Of a stretch of 64,000 nucleotides of DNA, positions 34,046-43,435 are shown one piece after another. The DNA comes from Ravibacter sp964559125 (GTDB taxonomy: Bacteria > Bacteroidota > Bacteroidia > Cytophagales > Spirosomataceae): assembly GCA_964559125.1 (NCBI GenBank), contig CAZLGW010000014.1, forward strand, positions 69,678 through 133,677. Reading direction: 5' to 3'. The notes below the pieces were generated by a model. That model saw only the letters and a program-made list of their open reading frames with translations, was not told the origin of the DNA and searched no databases. Each line of letters starts with the position of its first letter. Within the stretch, counting starts at the first letter, position 1. A program made the translations under genes and the position numbers.

Positions 34046-34840
34046 TCATTTAAAATGCGTTTTTATAACATCCAGCAGCTCCTGGTGGGGCCCGGCGCAG
34101 GCTATGATATCGCCGCCGAACAGGTAGTTGTCGGAGCCGTGGAAGTCGGTTACGGTCCCCCCGGCTTCTTTTACGAGTAATACACCCGCCGCCATGTCCC
34201 ATGAATGGAGATTGTACTCATAGAACCCCTCGAATCGTCCTGCCGCTACATAGGCCAGGTCTACGGCGGCTGCACCCAGGCGACGGATGCCGTGCGTTTT
34301 CTTCATAAGGATCTCGAGAATGTCCATATAGAGGCGGTGTTTTGCAAACCGGTAATAGGGGAAGCCGGTAGCCAGCAGGCTTTCGCTCAGTTTTTCTACA
34401 GCCGATACCTGCAGCCTTTTGCCGTTGCACCACGCACCTCCGTCTTTCCAGGCATAGAACATCTCGTCGAGGTTAGGCTCGTGGATAGCGCCTGCGATCG
34501 GGGTTTTGCCCTGCGCCAGTCCTACGCTGACGCAGTAAATGGGTAGCCTATGAATAAAATTGGTTGTCCCGTCGAGGGGATCTATGATCCAGTTCAGTGC
34601 AGCGGGATCACCGGGTTCGCCGGCGGTTCCTTCCTCGGTAATGAAGCCGGCTTCCGGTAAAAGTTCTCTCAGCCGGGTTACAAGCATTTTTTCAGCTTCC
34701 TTGTCTACGTATGAAACCAGGTTGTTGACATCTTTGTATTCTATTTTCTCGGCTCCAAACGACCGGGCTTCTTCCTGTATAAAAGCCGACGCTTCTCTGA
34801 CTATTTCGCAAACCTGCCTGGTAATAAGTTCTAAATTCAT
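34046..34840 (-). CDS. Inositol monophosphatase family protein
   Basis: 264 residues. Metal-binding motifs are all present: FITEEGTAGEPG, WIIDPLDGTTNFIHR and the C-terminal WDMAAGVLLVKEAGG. The family dephosphorylates inositol phosphate or related sugar phosphates, and bacterial SuhB also binds the transcription antitermination complex; which applies here is not clear. Its start overlaps the stop of the DUF4105 gene by 4 bases (ATGA), so the two are translationally coupled. Confidence 0.92.
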   Translation of the reverse strand: MNLELITRQVCEIVREASAFIQEEARSFGAEKIEYKDVNNLVSYVDKEAEKMLVTRLRELLPEAGFITEEGTAGEPGDPAALNWIIDPLDGTTNFIHRLPIYCVSVGLAQGKTPIAGAIHEPNLDEMFYAWKDGGAWCNGKRLQVSAVEKLSESLLATGFPYYRFAKHRLYMDILEILMKKTHGIRRLGAAAVDLAYVAAGRFEGFYEYNLHSWDMAAGVLLVKEAGGTVTDFHGSDNYLFGGDIIACAGPHQELLDVIKTHFK

Positions 34841-36030
34841 GATTCGGGAATTTTGGCCAGAGATGTGTTAATGTAGTATAATCTCATGATCAATACCAGT
34901 AAAATGGGTATCAGCACCTGGTTATGTTTATCGAGATTGATCGTTCCTGCCAGGACCAGCAGCGCATAAACTATTAAAAGAACGGAAACCCACGGCTTTT
35001 TCTTCACTGCAGACAATCCTTTTGCTATAAAAAAAAGAAGGGGACTTGCCCAGAGGACATCCCAGTTCAGGACGGTATCTTCATGATCGGTACCGAACCA
35101 AAGCAGCAGCAGGATCGTGCCGGCGAGCGCACAGACAGTGAACAGGATTTTATCGAATGTAAAATTGATCCTGTGATTGCGGAGCTGCCATAAAGTGAAA
35201 AGCCCTGTGAGCAGGGCAAGCAGCCAGAAAGAAAGCATAGGAGTCATAAAGCCTGCCGCCGGAGGGGGCGTAGCGCTGTAAATAACATGAGTAGCAACTA
35301 CCAGCGGAGCCGTATTACCGCCTGTGGTTACCCTGGCGTCGGCAAACGCGTCGTGGAGGTTGTCGGGCAGGAAAGTTGCCTGCATGGGAGTCGCTGCCTT
35401 ATCGGCCGGTTTGCCGATGGCGAGATCCATACCGAAATCGGCCCAGGGCTTTTGCTTATGGGCGTATTTATCGATCCATTCCCTGAAGCTCCGGGTTTCA
35501 TGGGTATAGCCTTCATAGCTGATACTGTCGCCGCAAGCGGCCAGCAGCATATCCTGCAGGCGTGTAGCACAGTTGTCGTAAAAAAAACGATAGCGGTATT
35601 CCCTGTTTTCGGGGCGATAGTTTTCTTCAAGAAGCGAATACAGCTTTTGCTTCTGGGGTACGCTGAGATTCAAAACCTGTTGTACTACTGACCGGTTTTC
35701 GTGCCGCCAGTAATATACCTGCGGATCGAGCGACGCTTTATCGATCTTATAAGGCAGCGTGCCTCTCAGGAATTTAATATAAAAGTTTCCGGTGTGGAAA
35801 GAAAAGCTTCCGTAATTATAGGAGGCATCGATGCCTTTTGCCGGATCGCTGAACCAGAAAAGGCTATGGCCGAAGCTGGAATAGAGATCGTCTCCCGGCC
35901 CTACGGTTATGAGGCTTACCTGCGTGGTACTGTCGGGGATTTGTGCTATTGACCTTGTGCATCCCAATAGCGCTATGCAGATGATCATGCATTTGTACAG
36001 ACGCAAGGCCTTGTGTCTCTCCATTTCCAT
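34837..36030 (-). CDS. DUF4105 membrane protein
   Basis: About 397 residues from the ATG at 36030. A longer frame to 36060 would run into rsmI, and 36024 is also possible. A signal-like segment is followed by the periplasmic DUF4105 domain (LITVGPGDDLYSSFGHSLFWF, YNYGSFSFHTGNFYIKFLRG, YRYRFFYDNCATRLQDML with an Asn-Cys pair). Three or four membrane helices fill the C-terminal third (PMLSFWLLALLTGLF onward). The NC residues suggest a papain-like cysteine fold. No reaction is established. Confidence 0.82.
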   Translation of the reverse strand: MEMERHKALRLYKCMIICIALLGCTRSIAQIPDSTTQVSLITVGPGDDLYSSFGHSLFWFSDPAKGIDASYNYGSFSFHTGNFYIKFLRGTLPYKIDKASLDPQVYYWRHENRSVVQQVLNLSVPQKQKLYSLLEENYRPENREYRYRFFYDNCATRLQDMLLAACGDSISYEGYTHETRSFREWIDKYAHKQKPWADFGMDLAIGKPADKAATPMQATFLPDNLHDAFADARVTTGGNTAPLVVATHVIYSATPPPAAGFMTPMLSFWLLALLTGLFTLWQLRNHRINFTFDKILFTVCALAGTILLLLWFGTDHEDTVLNWDVLWASPLLFFIAKGLSAVKKKPWVSVLLIVYALLVLAGTINLDKHNQVLIPILLVLIMRLYYINTSLAKIPES

Positions 36031-36040
36031 TTCTATTTTT

Positions 36041-36712
36041 TTATCTGGATTCACCGGCAATTACAATTACGATTTCTCCTTTTATTGTTTTTTCAGCAAA
36101 ATACGCAATAATTTCATGCAGGGTGCCCCTCACGGTTTCTTCGAAATGCTTCGAAATCTCGCGGGAAACGGAAGCCTGGCGGTCTGCACCGAAATATTCG
36201 GCAAATTGCTGCAGGGATTTCAGGAGGCGGTGGGGCGATTCATAAAAAATCATAGTCCTCGACTCTTCTTTCAACGACTCCAACCTGGTTTGGCGCCCTT
36301 TTTTATGCGGGAGAAAGCCTTCAAAGACGAAGCGGTCGGTAGGCAGACCCGAATTGACCAGGGCCGGGACAAACGCGGTAGGGCCGGGGAGACATTCGAC
36401 CGGGATGCCGTTACGGATACATTCTCTTACGAGGAGGAAGCCCGGGTCGGATATAGCCGGCGTGCCTGCGTCTGAAATGAGCGCCATGATCTCGCCTTTC
36501 AGGAGGCGTTCGATCAGTTTTCCGTGCGTCTGGTGTTCGTTGTGGATGTGGTAACTCTGCATCGGCCGCGAAATTTCGAGGTGTCGCAGCAGGTTGCCGG
36601 AAGTCCTGGTGTCTTCCGCCAGTATCAGGTCCGCCTCCTTCAGAACATTTACCGCACGATAAGTAATGTCCTGAAGGTTGCCGATAGGAGTAGGTACAAT
36701 GTAGAGTTTCAT
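36041..36712 (-). CDS. rsmI: 16S rRNA 2'-O-ribose C1402 methyltransferase
   Basis: 223 residues. Typical RsmI beginnings LYIVPTPIGNLQDITYRAVNVL, then ADLILAEDTRTSGNLL, MALISDAGTPAISDPGFLLV and VECLPGPTAFVPALVNSGL define a tetrapyrrole-methylase-fold SAM enzyme. It methylates the 2'-OH of C1402 in 16S rRNA. The C-terminal ~45 residues of longer homologues are reduced. It is the upstream partner of the DUF4105-IMPase pair, 10 bases away. Confidence 0.95.
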   Translation of the reverse strand: MKLYIVPTPIGNLQDITYRAVNVLKEADLILAEDTRTSGNLLRHLEISRPMQSYHIHNEHQTHGKLIERLLKGEIMALISDAGTPAISDPGFLLVRECIRNGIPVECLPGPTAFVPALVNSGLPTDRFVFEGFLPHKKGRQTRLESLKEESRTMIFYESPHRLLKSLQQFAEYFGADRQASVSREISKHFEETVRGTLHEIIAYFAEKTIKGEIVIVIAGESR

Positions 36713-36724
36713 CGCCCCGGCCGG

Positions 36725-37357
36725 TCAGAGTTTATTTACCAACATGTCGGCGGTGATATTTTGCTCGAATGTGATATATCCCGGGTAGTTGACCTGCTTG
36801 GTGCCGAATGCCAGCGTCGGCTTGATCTTGATCAGCAGCTTGACCGCTTTGCTTTCTTTGGTACTGGTAAGGGCGGAAAGGAGGTTTACGAAATCATCGC
36901 GGGTCTGGCTATTCATAACAAAATCATACGCATTGGTGCTCAGTTGGAACGGTATGATCGTCCGCCCGGTTCCGGGAAGCACCTGTATCTTCTGGTTATG
37001 AAGGCCGCTGAAAATTTCGCTCTGGCCGAGAAGGACCTTGTACTCCATCTGCTCGACGCCGGCAATTTTATTGGTAGGATTATTGGCTTCCAGCTTGAGC
37101 TGAAGGTCGAGGGGTATATTTTTTCTCATCATGCCAAGCCCCAGGGCCGGAAAGCGGGCCAGGTCCAGGTCTTTGAAACTTTTTATTTCCCGGAATTCCC
37201 GGACATCTATACCGGCCAGGTAAATGCTGTCGATAGACGATAGCCTGAATTTACAGTCGCCCAGCGCCTTGGCCTCCTGCACAGATTTATTTAATACGCA
37301 CTGGCTTAGCGATAGCAGCAGCATGATGGAGAGTATTCCGGCAAGTAACTTCTTCAT
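36725..37357 (-). CDS. LEA type 2-like lipoprotein
   Basis: 210 residues with a lipoprotein signal ending at Cys20 (LLLSLSQC). Beta-rich body: SIYLAGIDVREFREIKSF, LQLKLEANNPTNKIAGVEQMEYKVLLGQSEIFSG and TIIPFQLSTNAYDFVM, a pattern of the LEA14/WHy fold. Localised to a membrane facing the periplasm; function unknown. Separated from rsmI by 12 bases. Confidence 0.75.
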   Translation of the reverse strand: MKKLLAGILSIMLLLSLSQCVLNKSVQEAKALGDCKFRLSSIDSIYLAGIDVREFREIKSFKDLDLARFPALGLGMMRKNIPLDLQLKLEANNPTNKIAGVEQMEYKVLLGQSEIFSGLHNQKIQVLPGTGRTIIPFQLSTNAYDFVMNSQTRDDFVNLLSALTSTKESKAVKLLIKIKPTLAFGTKQVNYPGYITFEQNITADMLVNKL

Positions 37358-37415
37358 TATCTCTTGTTTATTGTGTTGTAAAATAAAATGAAAATTGTAA
37401 AAAATCCAGTACTGT

Positions 37416-39260
37416 TCAGCGCATGGTTGTGGCAGGGCTGCCGGGAAGACGCAACCGGGCCCCCGTTTTGTATGACTTTAGGGCCGCTCCGTTTTCTTTC
37501 AACGCGATCCAGATATCGTATTCCCCTTCCGGAAATTTAAGCTCCCGGAAAACAAAAGAGTAATGATCCGACCAGTAGTTCAAATTCATGAGAGCATCTG
37601 CCGGACCGGCGCGTTCAGGTACCGCCGGCAATACAAACTGTTCGTAGGGCGACTGGAGTATAAAATACCCCGGGCAGCCCCGGCAGTATTCCTGACCCGA
37701 AGCCGTAATTTTAATTTTCGGGCTGATGCGCCCGTTAAATCCCAACGCGTGTTCAGATTTGACTGATACCTTCCAGTCTGAGGGCGAAGGTTTGTCGGAG
37801 CGTTGCCTGATCTCTTCCAGGATCCTGGTGTCAAACTTTTGCCGCGGGTTGTATAAACCCGATATTTCCAGTTTTTTTAACAGATTTTTAAACATGGTCG
37901 GGTGGTTCCAGGCAATTTTTTCGCCATAAATTTCACCGAAAGATAACAGCATACCGTCGAATGAGTCGGTATATAGCTTGTCGAGCTCAAGTGTAGCCTG
38001 GTGCCTAGCCAATGCAGGAATGTGCCGGTAGTATGAAGCGATATTTATCCCTAGATTAAGGATAAGGAAAATCCTGAATAGGTGTTTGGAGGCCCGGGCC
38101 GAAAATCTGTTCAGGAAGAGCAGCGCCAGGTAGACCGCTGCCCACGAAACAACACTGAATATAAGGTATCTTTGCGAAATAAATTGTCCGCCAAAAACAA
38201 TATTACTACCTACCGGCCGGCTAACGATCAGCATCGCAGCGGTAGCCAGCAGAAATGCAAGAATTCCTGAAAGAAAGCTGTAAGGCTGCTGGTGCTTTCC
38301 GGTTCTGTTTAGGAAAAAAGACAAAAACCACCACAGGCTGACTACTAAAACAAATGCTCCTGCAAGTATGGAAACAGCAACATCGGGATAGAATTTCTGC
38401 GTCTGGACATGATCGAAGTCGCCGTAAAACAATCCCCCCAAAAAACATAGAAAAACCCAAATATTTTCGAAAGGGTGCCGCAGGAGAGCGGAGCGGTCTC
38501 TGGAGTGTATGATGTAGTCGAAACCCAGGTAAAAAGCAAGAGCGGAAACTGCCATGAGCAGCCAGATAATCAGGAAACGGTATCTTTTCTGAACGATCAG
38601 TGTCAGAGCGCCCACTATCCATATGGCTATCCCGTTGCCACAAGAAAAACTTGCGAGGAGTGCTGTTGCTATACCAGTTGCATTACCGGCGTCCGATTGC
38701 CTGCTCAGTCCGTAGGCGCAAAGCATAGCAAAGAAAATCACCGGGTAGTTTTGAATAGCAGTAATGGCCCAATAAGCATTTTCATAATGTACCAGATTGA
38801 ATAGGATGAGCGCTACCGGGACAAAATATATAAACGGATGGCCGGTTTGATGGAAAAACCGGTAAAATAGCCAGAGAATGCCGATCAGGAAAAGGTTGCC
38901 GATAATGATCTGGAACCTTGGATCGGGACTGCCGTGCAGCAAATGGACAACGAGCATTAAAATCCTTCCGAAAGCCAGACGATGCTCGTTTGCCTGTGCA
39001 AAAAAACCTTTTATTTTGTCAATAGCCTCGGGTGAAAACATCATCCGGTGGTAGTTGTCCAATGCTCCGTAATCGTCCTCGTAGGCAATCCCGGTCGAGA
39101 AAGAGATGATGATGTAAAAAAAATAAAAGACCGGCAGGCCTATCGAGGCCATAGCCAATGTCTTCCTTTTTTGTATAACCGGATTGTCGCTGATCTGCAG
39201 CGGTAGCAACAGGATACAGAGGATTATATAAGGAAGAAACAACAGCGGGGAGCTAGTCAT
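37416..39260 (-). CDS. Large polytopic membrane protein (glycosyltransferase-C-like), function unknown
   Basis: 614 residues with about a dozen hydrophobic segments over the first 410, then a soluble C-terminal domain (about 430-614). A DDYGALDNYHRMM segment after the second helix, with paired acidic residues in a periplasmic loop, is reminiscent of GT-C glycosyltransferases that use polyprenyl-phosphate sugars. I do not recognise a named family. The soluble tail is beta-rich (GRISPKIKITASGQEYCRGCPGYFIL) with a CxxC pair. Confidence 0.65.
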   Translation of the reverse strand: MTSSPLLFLPYIILCILLLPLQISDNPVIQKRKTLAMASIGLPVFYFFYIIISFSTGIAYEDDYGALDNYHRMMFSPEAIDKIKGFFAQANEHRLAFGRILMLVVHLLHGSPDPRFQIIIGNLFLIGILWLFYRFFHQTGHPFIYFVPVALILFNLVHYENAYWAITAIQNYPVIFFAMLCAYGLSRQSDAGNATGIATALLASFSCGNGIAIWIVGALTLIVQKRYRFLIIWLLMAVSALAFYLGFDYIIHSRDRSALLRHPFENIWVFLCFLGGLFYGDFDHVQTQKFYPDVAVSILAGAFVLVVSLWWFLSFFLNRTGKHQQPYSFLSGILAFLLATAAMLIVSRPVGSNIVFGGQFISQRYLIFSVVSWAAVYLALLFLNRFSARASKHLFRIFLILNLGINIASYYRHIPALARHQATLELDKLYTDSFDGMLLSFGEIYGEKIAWNHPTMFKNLLKKLEISGLYNPRQKFDTRILEEIRQRSDKPSPSDWKVSVKSEHALGFNGRISPKIKITASGQEYCRGCPGYFILQSPYEQFVLPAVPERAGPADALMNLNYWSDHYSFVFRELKFPEGEYDIWIALKENGAALKSYKTGARLRLPGSPATTMR

Positions 39261-39310
39261 ATTCTATTAAAGTGTGGGTCTTCTTGATATAAATCTTTTA
39301 TCGGGGTAGA

Positions 39311-39336
39311 CAAAAGTAGGAACTTCTAACGCACAA
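39311..39336 (-). promoter_or_regulatory. Promoter for the large membrane protein
   Basis: Minus-strand TACTTTTG (39318-39311) is an exact TAnnTTTG match with TTG 15 bases upstream (39336-39334). The start codon follows about 50 bases downstream. Confidence 0.55.
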
Positions 39337-39532
39337 ACCTGACCGCAAAAAACTTTTTCATTACATTTTTTCGGCTGGCTCGAAGTAGATTTTGCGTATC
39401 TGCCTCCCCGGCCTTGTATTATTCCGCTATCCCGATTTTTCGGCTTGTTTGGGAGGGATGCAATAGCTAACTTCGTCACCCCTTCCACAGAAGCTGAGCT
39501 TAAGGAAATAACAAAAACACGATTGAATAGTT

Positions 39533-40987
39533 ATGTCTCACCACTATCCAAAAAATACCATAATGGCCGACACAGGCGAAAGCGAGGTAGAGATGGTATG
39601 GGAAAAATGTCTCCGGGTAGTGAAGGAAAGCATTCCCTATGCCAGCTATGAGACGTGGTTTGACCCTATCCGCCCGGTGAAGCTGGTTGGAAAAGTGATA
39701 ACAATCGAGGTACCCAGCCAGTTTTTTTTCGAATGGCTGGAGGAGCACTATGTGAACCTGCTCCGGAAAGCGCTCGACTATGCGATAGGCAAGGACGGTA
39801 TGCTGGAATATTCTATCATTGTCGATACGGGCAATGAGCGGCATAAGCCCCTAACCATGAATGTGACCAAGGCAGTCAACCCCGTACCGGGCAGGCGCGA
39901 TAATTTTGAACGGGATCCCCGCAAGCTGGCGCCAGCTCCTGCAAAAGACCTCGATTCGCTTCAACTGGATACCTATCTCAACCCGAACTACAGCTTTGAT
40001 AACTTTATTGAAGGAGATTGCAACCGCCTGGCGCGCTCAGCCGGGTATGCCGTAGCGCAGCGCCCCGGTGTGACCTCTTTCAACCCGCTTATGATTTACG
40101 GTGACGTAGGGCTTGGGAAAACCCATATCGTACAGGCGATCGGGAATTATATCAACAATCACTTCCCCGGGAAGGTCGTGCTGTATGTATCTTCGGAAAA
40201 GTTTACGAACCAGTTTATCAATGCGCTGAAAAATAATACATTATCTTCTTTTACCGACTTTTATATGAAGGTAGACGTGCTCGTGATAGACGACGTACAG
40301 TTCCTTTCGGGGAAAGAGAAGACCCAGGATACTTTTTTCCACATTTTCAACCACCTGCACCAACTCGGCAAGCAGATCATTATGACGAGCGACCGTCCGC
40401 CGAGAGAATTGGAAGGGTTGCAGGACAGGCTCCTTTCCCGGTTCAAATGGGGTCTTACGGCAGATCTTCAGGCCCCGGATTTCGAAACCCGGATAGCGAT
40501 CATCCAGAAAAAGCTGCAGAATGAGGGTGTATTTATAGACAACGAGGTGATCGAGTATGTGGCGCACAGCGTAAGCACCAATGTCCGTGAGCTCGAAGGA
40601 GTGATTATTTCCCTGATGGCGCAGGCGTCGCTTACCCGTAAGGAAATCGACGTGGAGCTTGCCAAAAATACGCTCCGGAATATCGTGATCGAACAGAGTC
40701 GCGAAATCTCGATCGATACGATTATGGAAGTCGTGGCCGATTACTTTAAGGTTTCCGTAGCGGATTTAAAGAGTAAAAGCAGGAAGAAGGAAGTCGTATA
40801 TCCACGACAGGTAGCCGTTTATTTCGCAAAAGAGTTCACAGATCTGCCTTTGAAATCGATTGGCGTGCATTTTGGCGGGCGTGACCACAGTACCATCATC
40901 CACTCCGTTCAGGCGATTACAGAACTGATCGAGACAGACCGGTCGGTAGAAGAGACGATATACCGCCTCAAAAGCTATTTCAAATAG
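39533..40987 (+). CDS. dnaA: Chromosomal replication initiator DnaA
   Basis: 484 residues; the second ATG at 39563 is an alternative start, 10 codons on. Domain I (VWEKCLRVVKESIPYASYETWF), linker, AAA+ domain III with Walker A GDVGLGKTH and Walker B VLVIDDVQFL, and domain IV with the DnaA-box-reading FGGRDHSTIIHS are all intact. No cluster of DnaA boxes (TTWTCCACA) was seen in the 272-base upstream gap and dnaN is not adjacent, so the origin is likely elsewhere, as is common in Bacteroidota. Confidence 0.97.
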   Translation: MSHHYPKNTIMADTGESEVEMVWEKCLRVVKESIPYASYETWFDPIRPVKLVGKVITIEVPSQFFFEWLEEHYVNLLRKALDYAIGKDGMLEYSIIVDTGNERHKPLTMNVTKAVNPVPGRRDNFERDPRKLAPAPAKDLDSLQLDTYLNPNYSFDNFIEGDCNRLARSAGYAVAQRPGVTSFNPLMIYGDVGLGKTHIVQAIGNYINNHFPGKVVLYVSSEKFTNQFINALKNNTLSSFTDFYMKVDVLVIDDVQFLSGKEKTQDTFFHIFNHLHQLGKQIIMTSDRPPRELEGLQDRLLSRFKWGLTADLQAPDFETRIAIIQKKLQNEGVFIDNEVIEYVAHSVSTNVRELEGVIISLMAQASLTRKEIDVELAKNTLRNIVIEQSREISIDTIMEVVADYFKVSVADLKSKSRKKEVVYPRQVAVYFAKEFTDLPLKSIGVHFGGRDHSTIIHSVQAITELIETDRSVEETIYRLKSYFK

Positions 40988-41012
40988 AGGCTGATGTCTG
41001 ACTTCTTGATAG

Positions 41013-41813
41013 CTAAAACCATACCGGCTCGACCTGGAGACCGGCATAGTGCTTGATGTCCATTGCAAGCGCGCCGATAAAAAGGTCTACTTCGATTTTG
41101 ATCGGGACCTTGTTTTCGTCGTCCGACACCCAGATACGGATGGAGTTTTCTCCTTTGAAAAGCTTGTTTTTAGGCATCAGCGGGTGAAGCTTGAACACCT
41201 TGATACGGCCGTATTTCGTTCTGACCACTTCTCTTCCCGCGTATTTTACGCGCATTTTGGTTACTTCGTCGGTAAGAAAGATAGGTACTTCCACGATATC
41301 GCCCTCATTTTTTCCATTGAAATCGATCGTGCGCAGGTAATAGTAGCCGCTTATGATGTCGTGGACGTTATAGGGTACATTGAAAACCCGAGTAGTATCT
41401 TTCGTCTTGACTGTTGCCCTGTTACTTTTTTTATCAAAATAGGTCGTTTCCTCTTTCCGGTAATTATTTTCCCGGATGTTCCTGTAGAACTGGTGAGGCT
41501 CCAAAGTAGTGGTATCGACGAAAGATCTCCAGGTATCCCGTACTTTGGTAAAAACGTCGAAGGCTCCCGTTGTCCGTCCGAAAACATTAATGCGGTAGCA
41601 GGGCCTGCCGTTAACATGGCTCAGGTTCCTGGCAATATCCACGCGGGCTTCGGCGGCATTGATAAACCCGTAGTGAATCCGGTATTCCACTCTTTCTCCT
41701 GTATCAAAATGCTTTTTCCGGGGGCTCTGCAGCGAAATGAAAGACAGCAGACCCATTGAGAGAATGGCTGCCGGCAGGAAGACGAGGGACTTTCGGAGCA
41801 TAGCAGATAACAT
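41013..41813 (-). CDS. DUF3108 domain protein, secreted
   Basis: 266 residues; starting at the ATG at 41801 instead would trim 4 residues. A signal peptide is followed by the DUF3108 beta-rich domain (GERVEYRIHYGFINAAEARVDIAR, VFTKVRDTWRSFVD, RATVKTKDTTRVFNVPYNVHDIISGYYYL, IRIWVSDDENKVPIKIEVDLFIGAL). The family is envelope-associated and otherwise uncharacterised. It converges on dnaA with only 25 bases between, and lies 8 to 20 bases behind the aminopeptidase gene. Confidence 0.85.
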   Translation of the reverse strand: MLSAMLRKSLVFLPAAILSMGLLSFISLQSPRKKHFDTGERVEYRIHYGFINAAEARVDIARNLSHVNGRPCYRINVFGRTTGAFDVFTKVRDTWRSFVDTTTLEPHQFYRNIRENNYRKEETTYFDKKSNRATVKTKDTTRVFNVPYNVHDIISGYYYLRTIDFNGKNEGDIVEVPIFLTDEVTKMRVKYAGREVVRTKYGRIKVFKLHPLMPKNKLFKGENSIRIWVSDDENKVPIKIEVDLFIGALAMDIKHYAGLQVEPVWF

Positions 41814-41821
41814 AGGTGTGT

Positions 41822-42853
41822 TTATAGCGACGGATATTTTTGTTTCAGATAGTTCAGGTACCGCGGAAAATTGCTGTCGAACCGGGAAGTAAATTCTTCC
41901 AGGAAAACATTCTGCCGGGACCGGTAGGTTTTATAGCTGATAAAATACGCATTGCTGGACGCTATTCCTGAGGCTTTGGCCTGACTATCCAACGGATATT
42001 TCCCCTGTAAAAGTGTATCTGCCCGGGATAATATCTGATCCAGTAGCTTTTGTTTCTGCTTATCCTTTACCTCGTTGCTCAGGTTTTCGCTAAAAGTCGA
42101 ATAGAGCGAATCAAGCTGCCCGGCGCCTCTCAGCATGTGTTGCGACCAGGCATCCTGGTACTTTTTCTGAAGCTCATATTTTTCCAGCTGAGGGGAATCC
42201 GGGCCATATTTATAGTCAAGGAACCGGACGGCTCCCCAGTCTCCCACGAAGCTTGCCAGGTTTTCGTTGAGCTCCATATCTCCTTTTACAAAGAGCGTGC
42301 CGTGCGTAAGCTCATGCAGGATGAGGTTGGCCAGCCGTCCGTCAGTCCTTTCGAGCATGCTTGACAGGATCGGGTCACGTACATAGCCCAGCATCGACCA
42401 GGCTGCGGCTTCTCCCATATGCGTGTCGTATCCTTTACTCATAAGGATAGCTTTTTCCGAATGGGCCCGGGTAGAATCGAAAAAGCCTTTATAGGGAAAC
42501 TCCCCGACGACAGGGAATTTCCAGGAAACTGCTTCCACCTTGTATTTTTCGGAGGCCGTAAGAAGCCACATCAGCTTCCTTCCCTGCTGGTCATAGAAAG
42601 TGGTATAGTTTTCGGAGGGAGACAGGCCCAGCGAATCTACCCCAAACTTTTTTATTTCCTGTATCAGGATAATACGCTGTTTGACAGAATCGGGGTATGC
42701 CGGGTCGTGCAGTATTTCCGAAATCTCCCTTACATTCCTGAGAATATGGAGCTGACCTTTTGCCTGCATCCATCCGTATGAGAGCAGATCGCGGTAAACG
42801 ATGCCAAGCGACACGATCACCACCAGTAAAAAAATAGCGAACTTACGCAGCAT
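41822..42853 (-). CDS. Putative aminopeptidase (Aminopep/DUF2265 family)
   Basis: 343 residues with one N-terminal membrane segment. The early sequence YGWMQAKGQLHILRNVREI is diagnostic for the family. HELTH (about residue 180) is a zinc-metallopeptidase motif, with Glu in the downstream NENLASFVGDWGA segment as the probable third ligand. Likely periplasmic-facing. Gene order ribBA-YceI-Aminopep-DUF3108 with gaps of 6, 9 and 8 bases indicates one operon. Confidence 0.82.
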   Translation of the reverse strand: MLRKFAIFLLVVIVSLGIVYRDLLSYGWMQAKGQLHILRNVREISEILHDPAYPDSVKQRIILIQEIKKFGVDSLGLSPSENYTTFYDQQGRKLMWLLTASEKYKVEAVSWKFPVVGEFPYKGFFDSTRAHSEKAILMSKGYDTHMGEAAAWSMLGYVRDPILSSMLERTDGRLANLILHELTHGTLFVKGDMELNENLASFVGDWGAVRFLDYKYGPDSPQLEKYELQKKYQDAWSQHMLRGAGQLDSLYSTFSENLSNEVKDKQKQKLLDQILSRADTLLQGKYPLDSQAKASGIASSNAYFISYKTYRSRQNVFLEEFTSRFDSNFPRYLNYLKQKYPSL

Positions 42854-42862
42854 ATCCAGTTT

Positions 42863-43429
42863 TCAGTTCTCTCCCGGAGCCAGGTCATACCGGGCTGTTA
42901 CCTTCACAGTCTCGGTTATCCTGGTGAAAAAAAGCACGGGTATTTCGATGTTATGATCGGCCAGCTTTACTTCGAATTCCGCATCTATACGGTAATTGCT
43001 GCCTTCTCTTTTAAGGGTTCCGTGTATCTGCCTTTTCCGGGTTACTCCGTGAACGGTAAAATCTCCGTAAGCGGTAACTTTAAGGGTGGTATCCGAGGCC
43101 GGGGGATTCCAGTTCCGTATCCTGCCCCGGAAAGTTGCCTCCGGGAACTGATCCGTCTGCATATAGCGCTCATTATAGTGCTTTTGCATCAATGATCTCG
43201 GCAGGGAGAAATTCTTCATCCGGATTGTTGCGTTGATGTTGCCTCCGGCCAGATCAAGAGACACTTTTCCGGTTTTATCGATTGCCTGTATGTCCTGCGC
43301 CGGTCCTGCCGCTTTTGAGAAGAACTCAGTTTGTCCTTTGTCTGTCTTAACGATGCCTGTCTGCTGCGCTCGTGAGGTGATATTCAGCAGTAGTACGCAG
43401 GCCAGTGAAAAGAAGGCAAAAAGAGGCAT
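42863..43429 (-). CDS. YceI family protein, secreted
   Basis: 188 residues with a signal peptide. The YceI lipocalin-like barrel is recognisable: GNINATIRMKNFSL, the hydrophilic MQTDQFPEATFRGRI and YGDFTVHGVTRKRQIHGTL. The fold binds long isoprenoid or lipid molecules in the periplasm. It follows ribBA by 6 bases, so it is in the same transcript although functionally unrelated on present evidence. Confidence 0.9.
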   Translation of the reverse strand: MPLFAFFSLACVLLLNITSRAQQTGIVKTDKGQTEFFSKAAGPAQDIQAIDKTGKVSLDLAGGNINATIRMKNFSLPRSLMQKHYNERYMQTDQFPEATFRGRIRNWNPPASDTTLKVTAYGDFTVHGVTRKRQIHGTLKREGSNYRIDAEFEVKLADHNIEIPVLFFTRITETVKVTARYDLAPGEN

Positions 43430-43435
43430 ACGTTA

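Noticed and set aside
39261..39532. Possible oriC upstream of dnaA
   Set aside because: No cluster of TTWTCCACA boxes and no AT-rich unwinding region was seen; Bacteroidota often have the origin away from dnaA.
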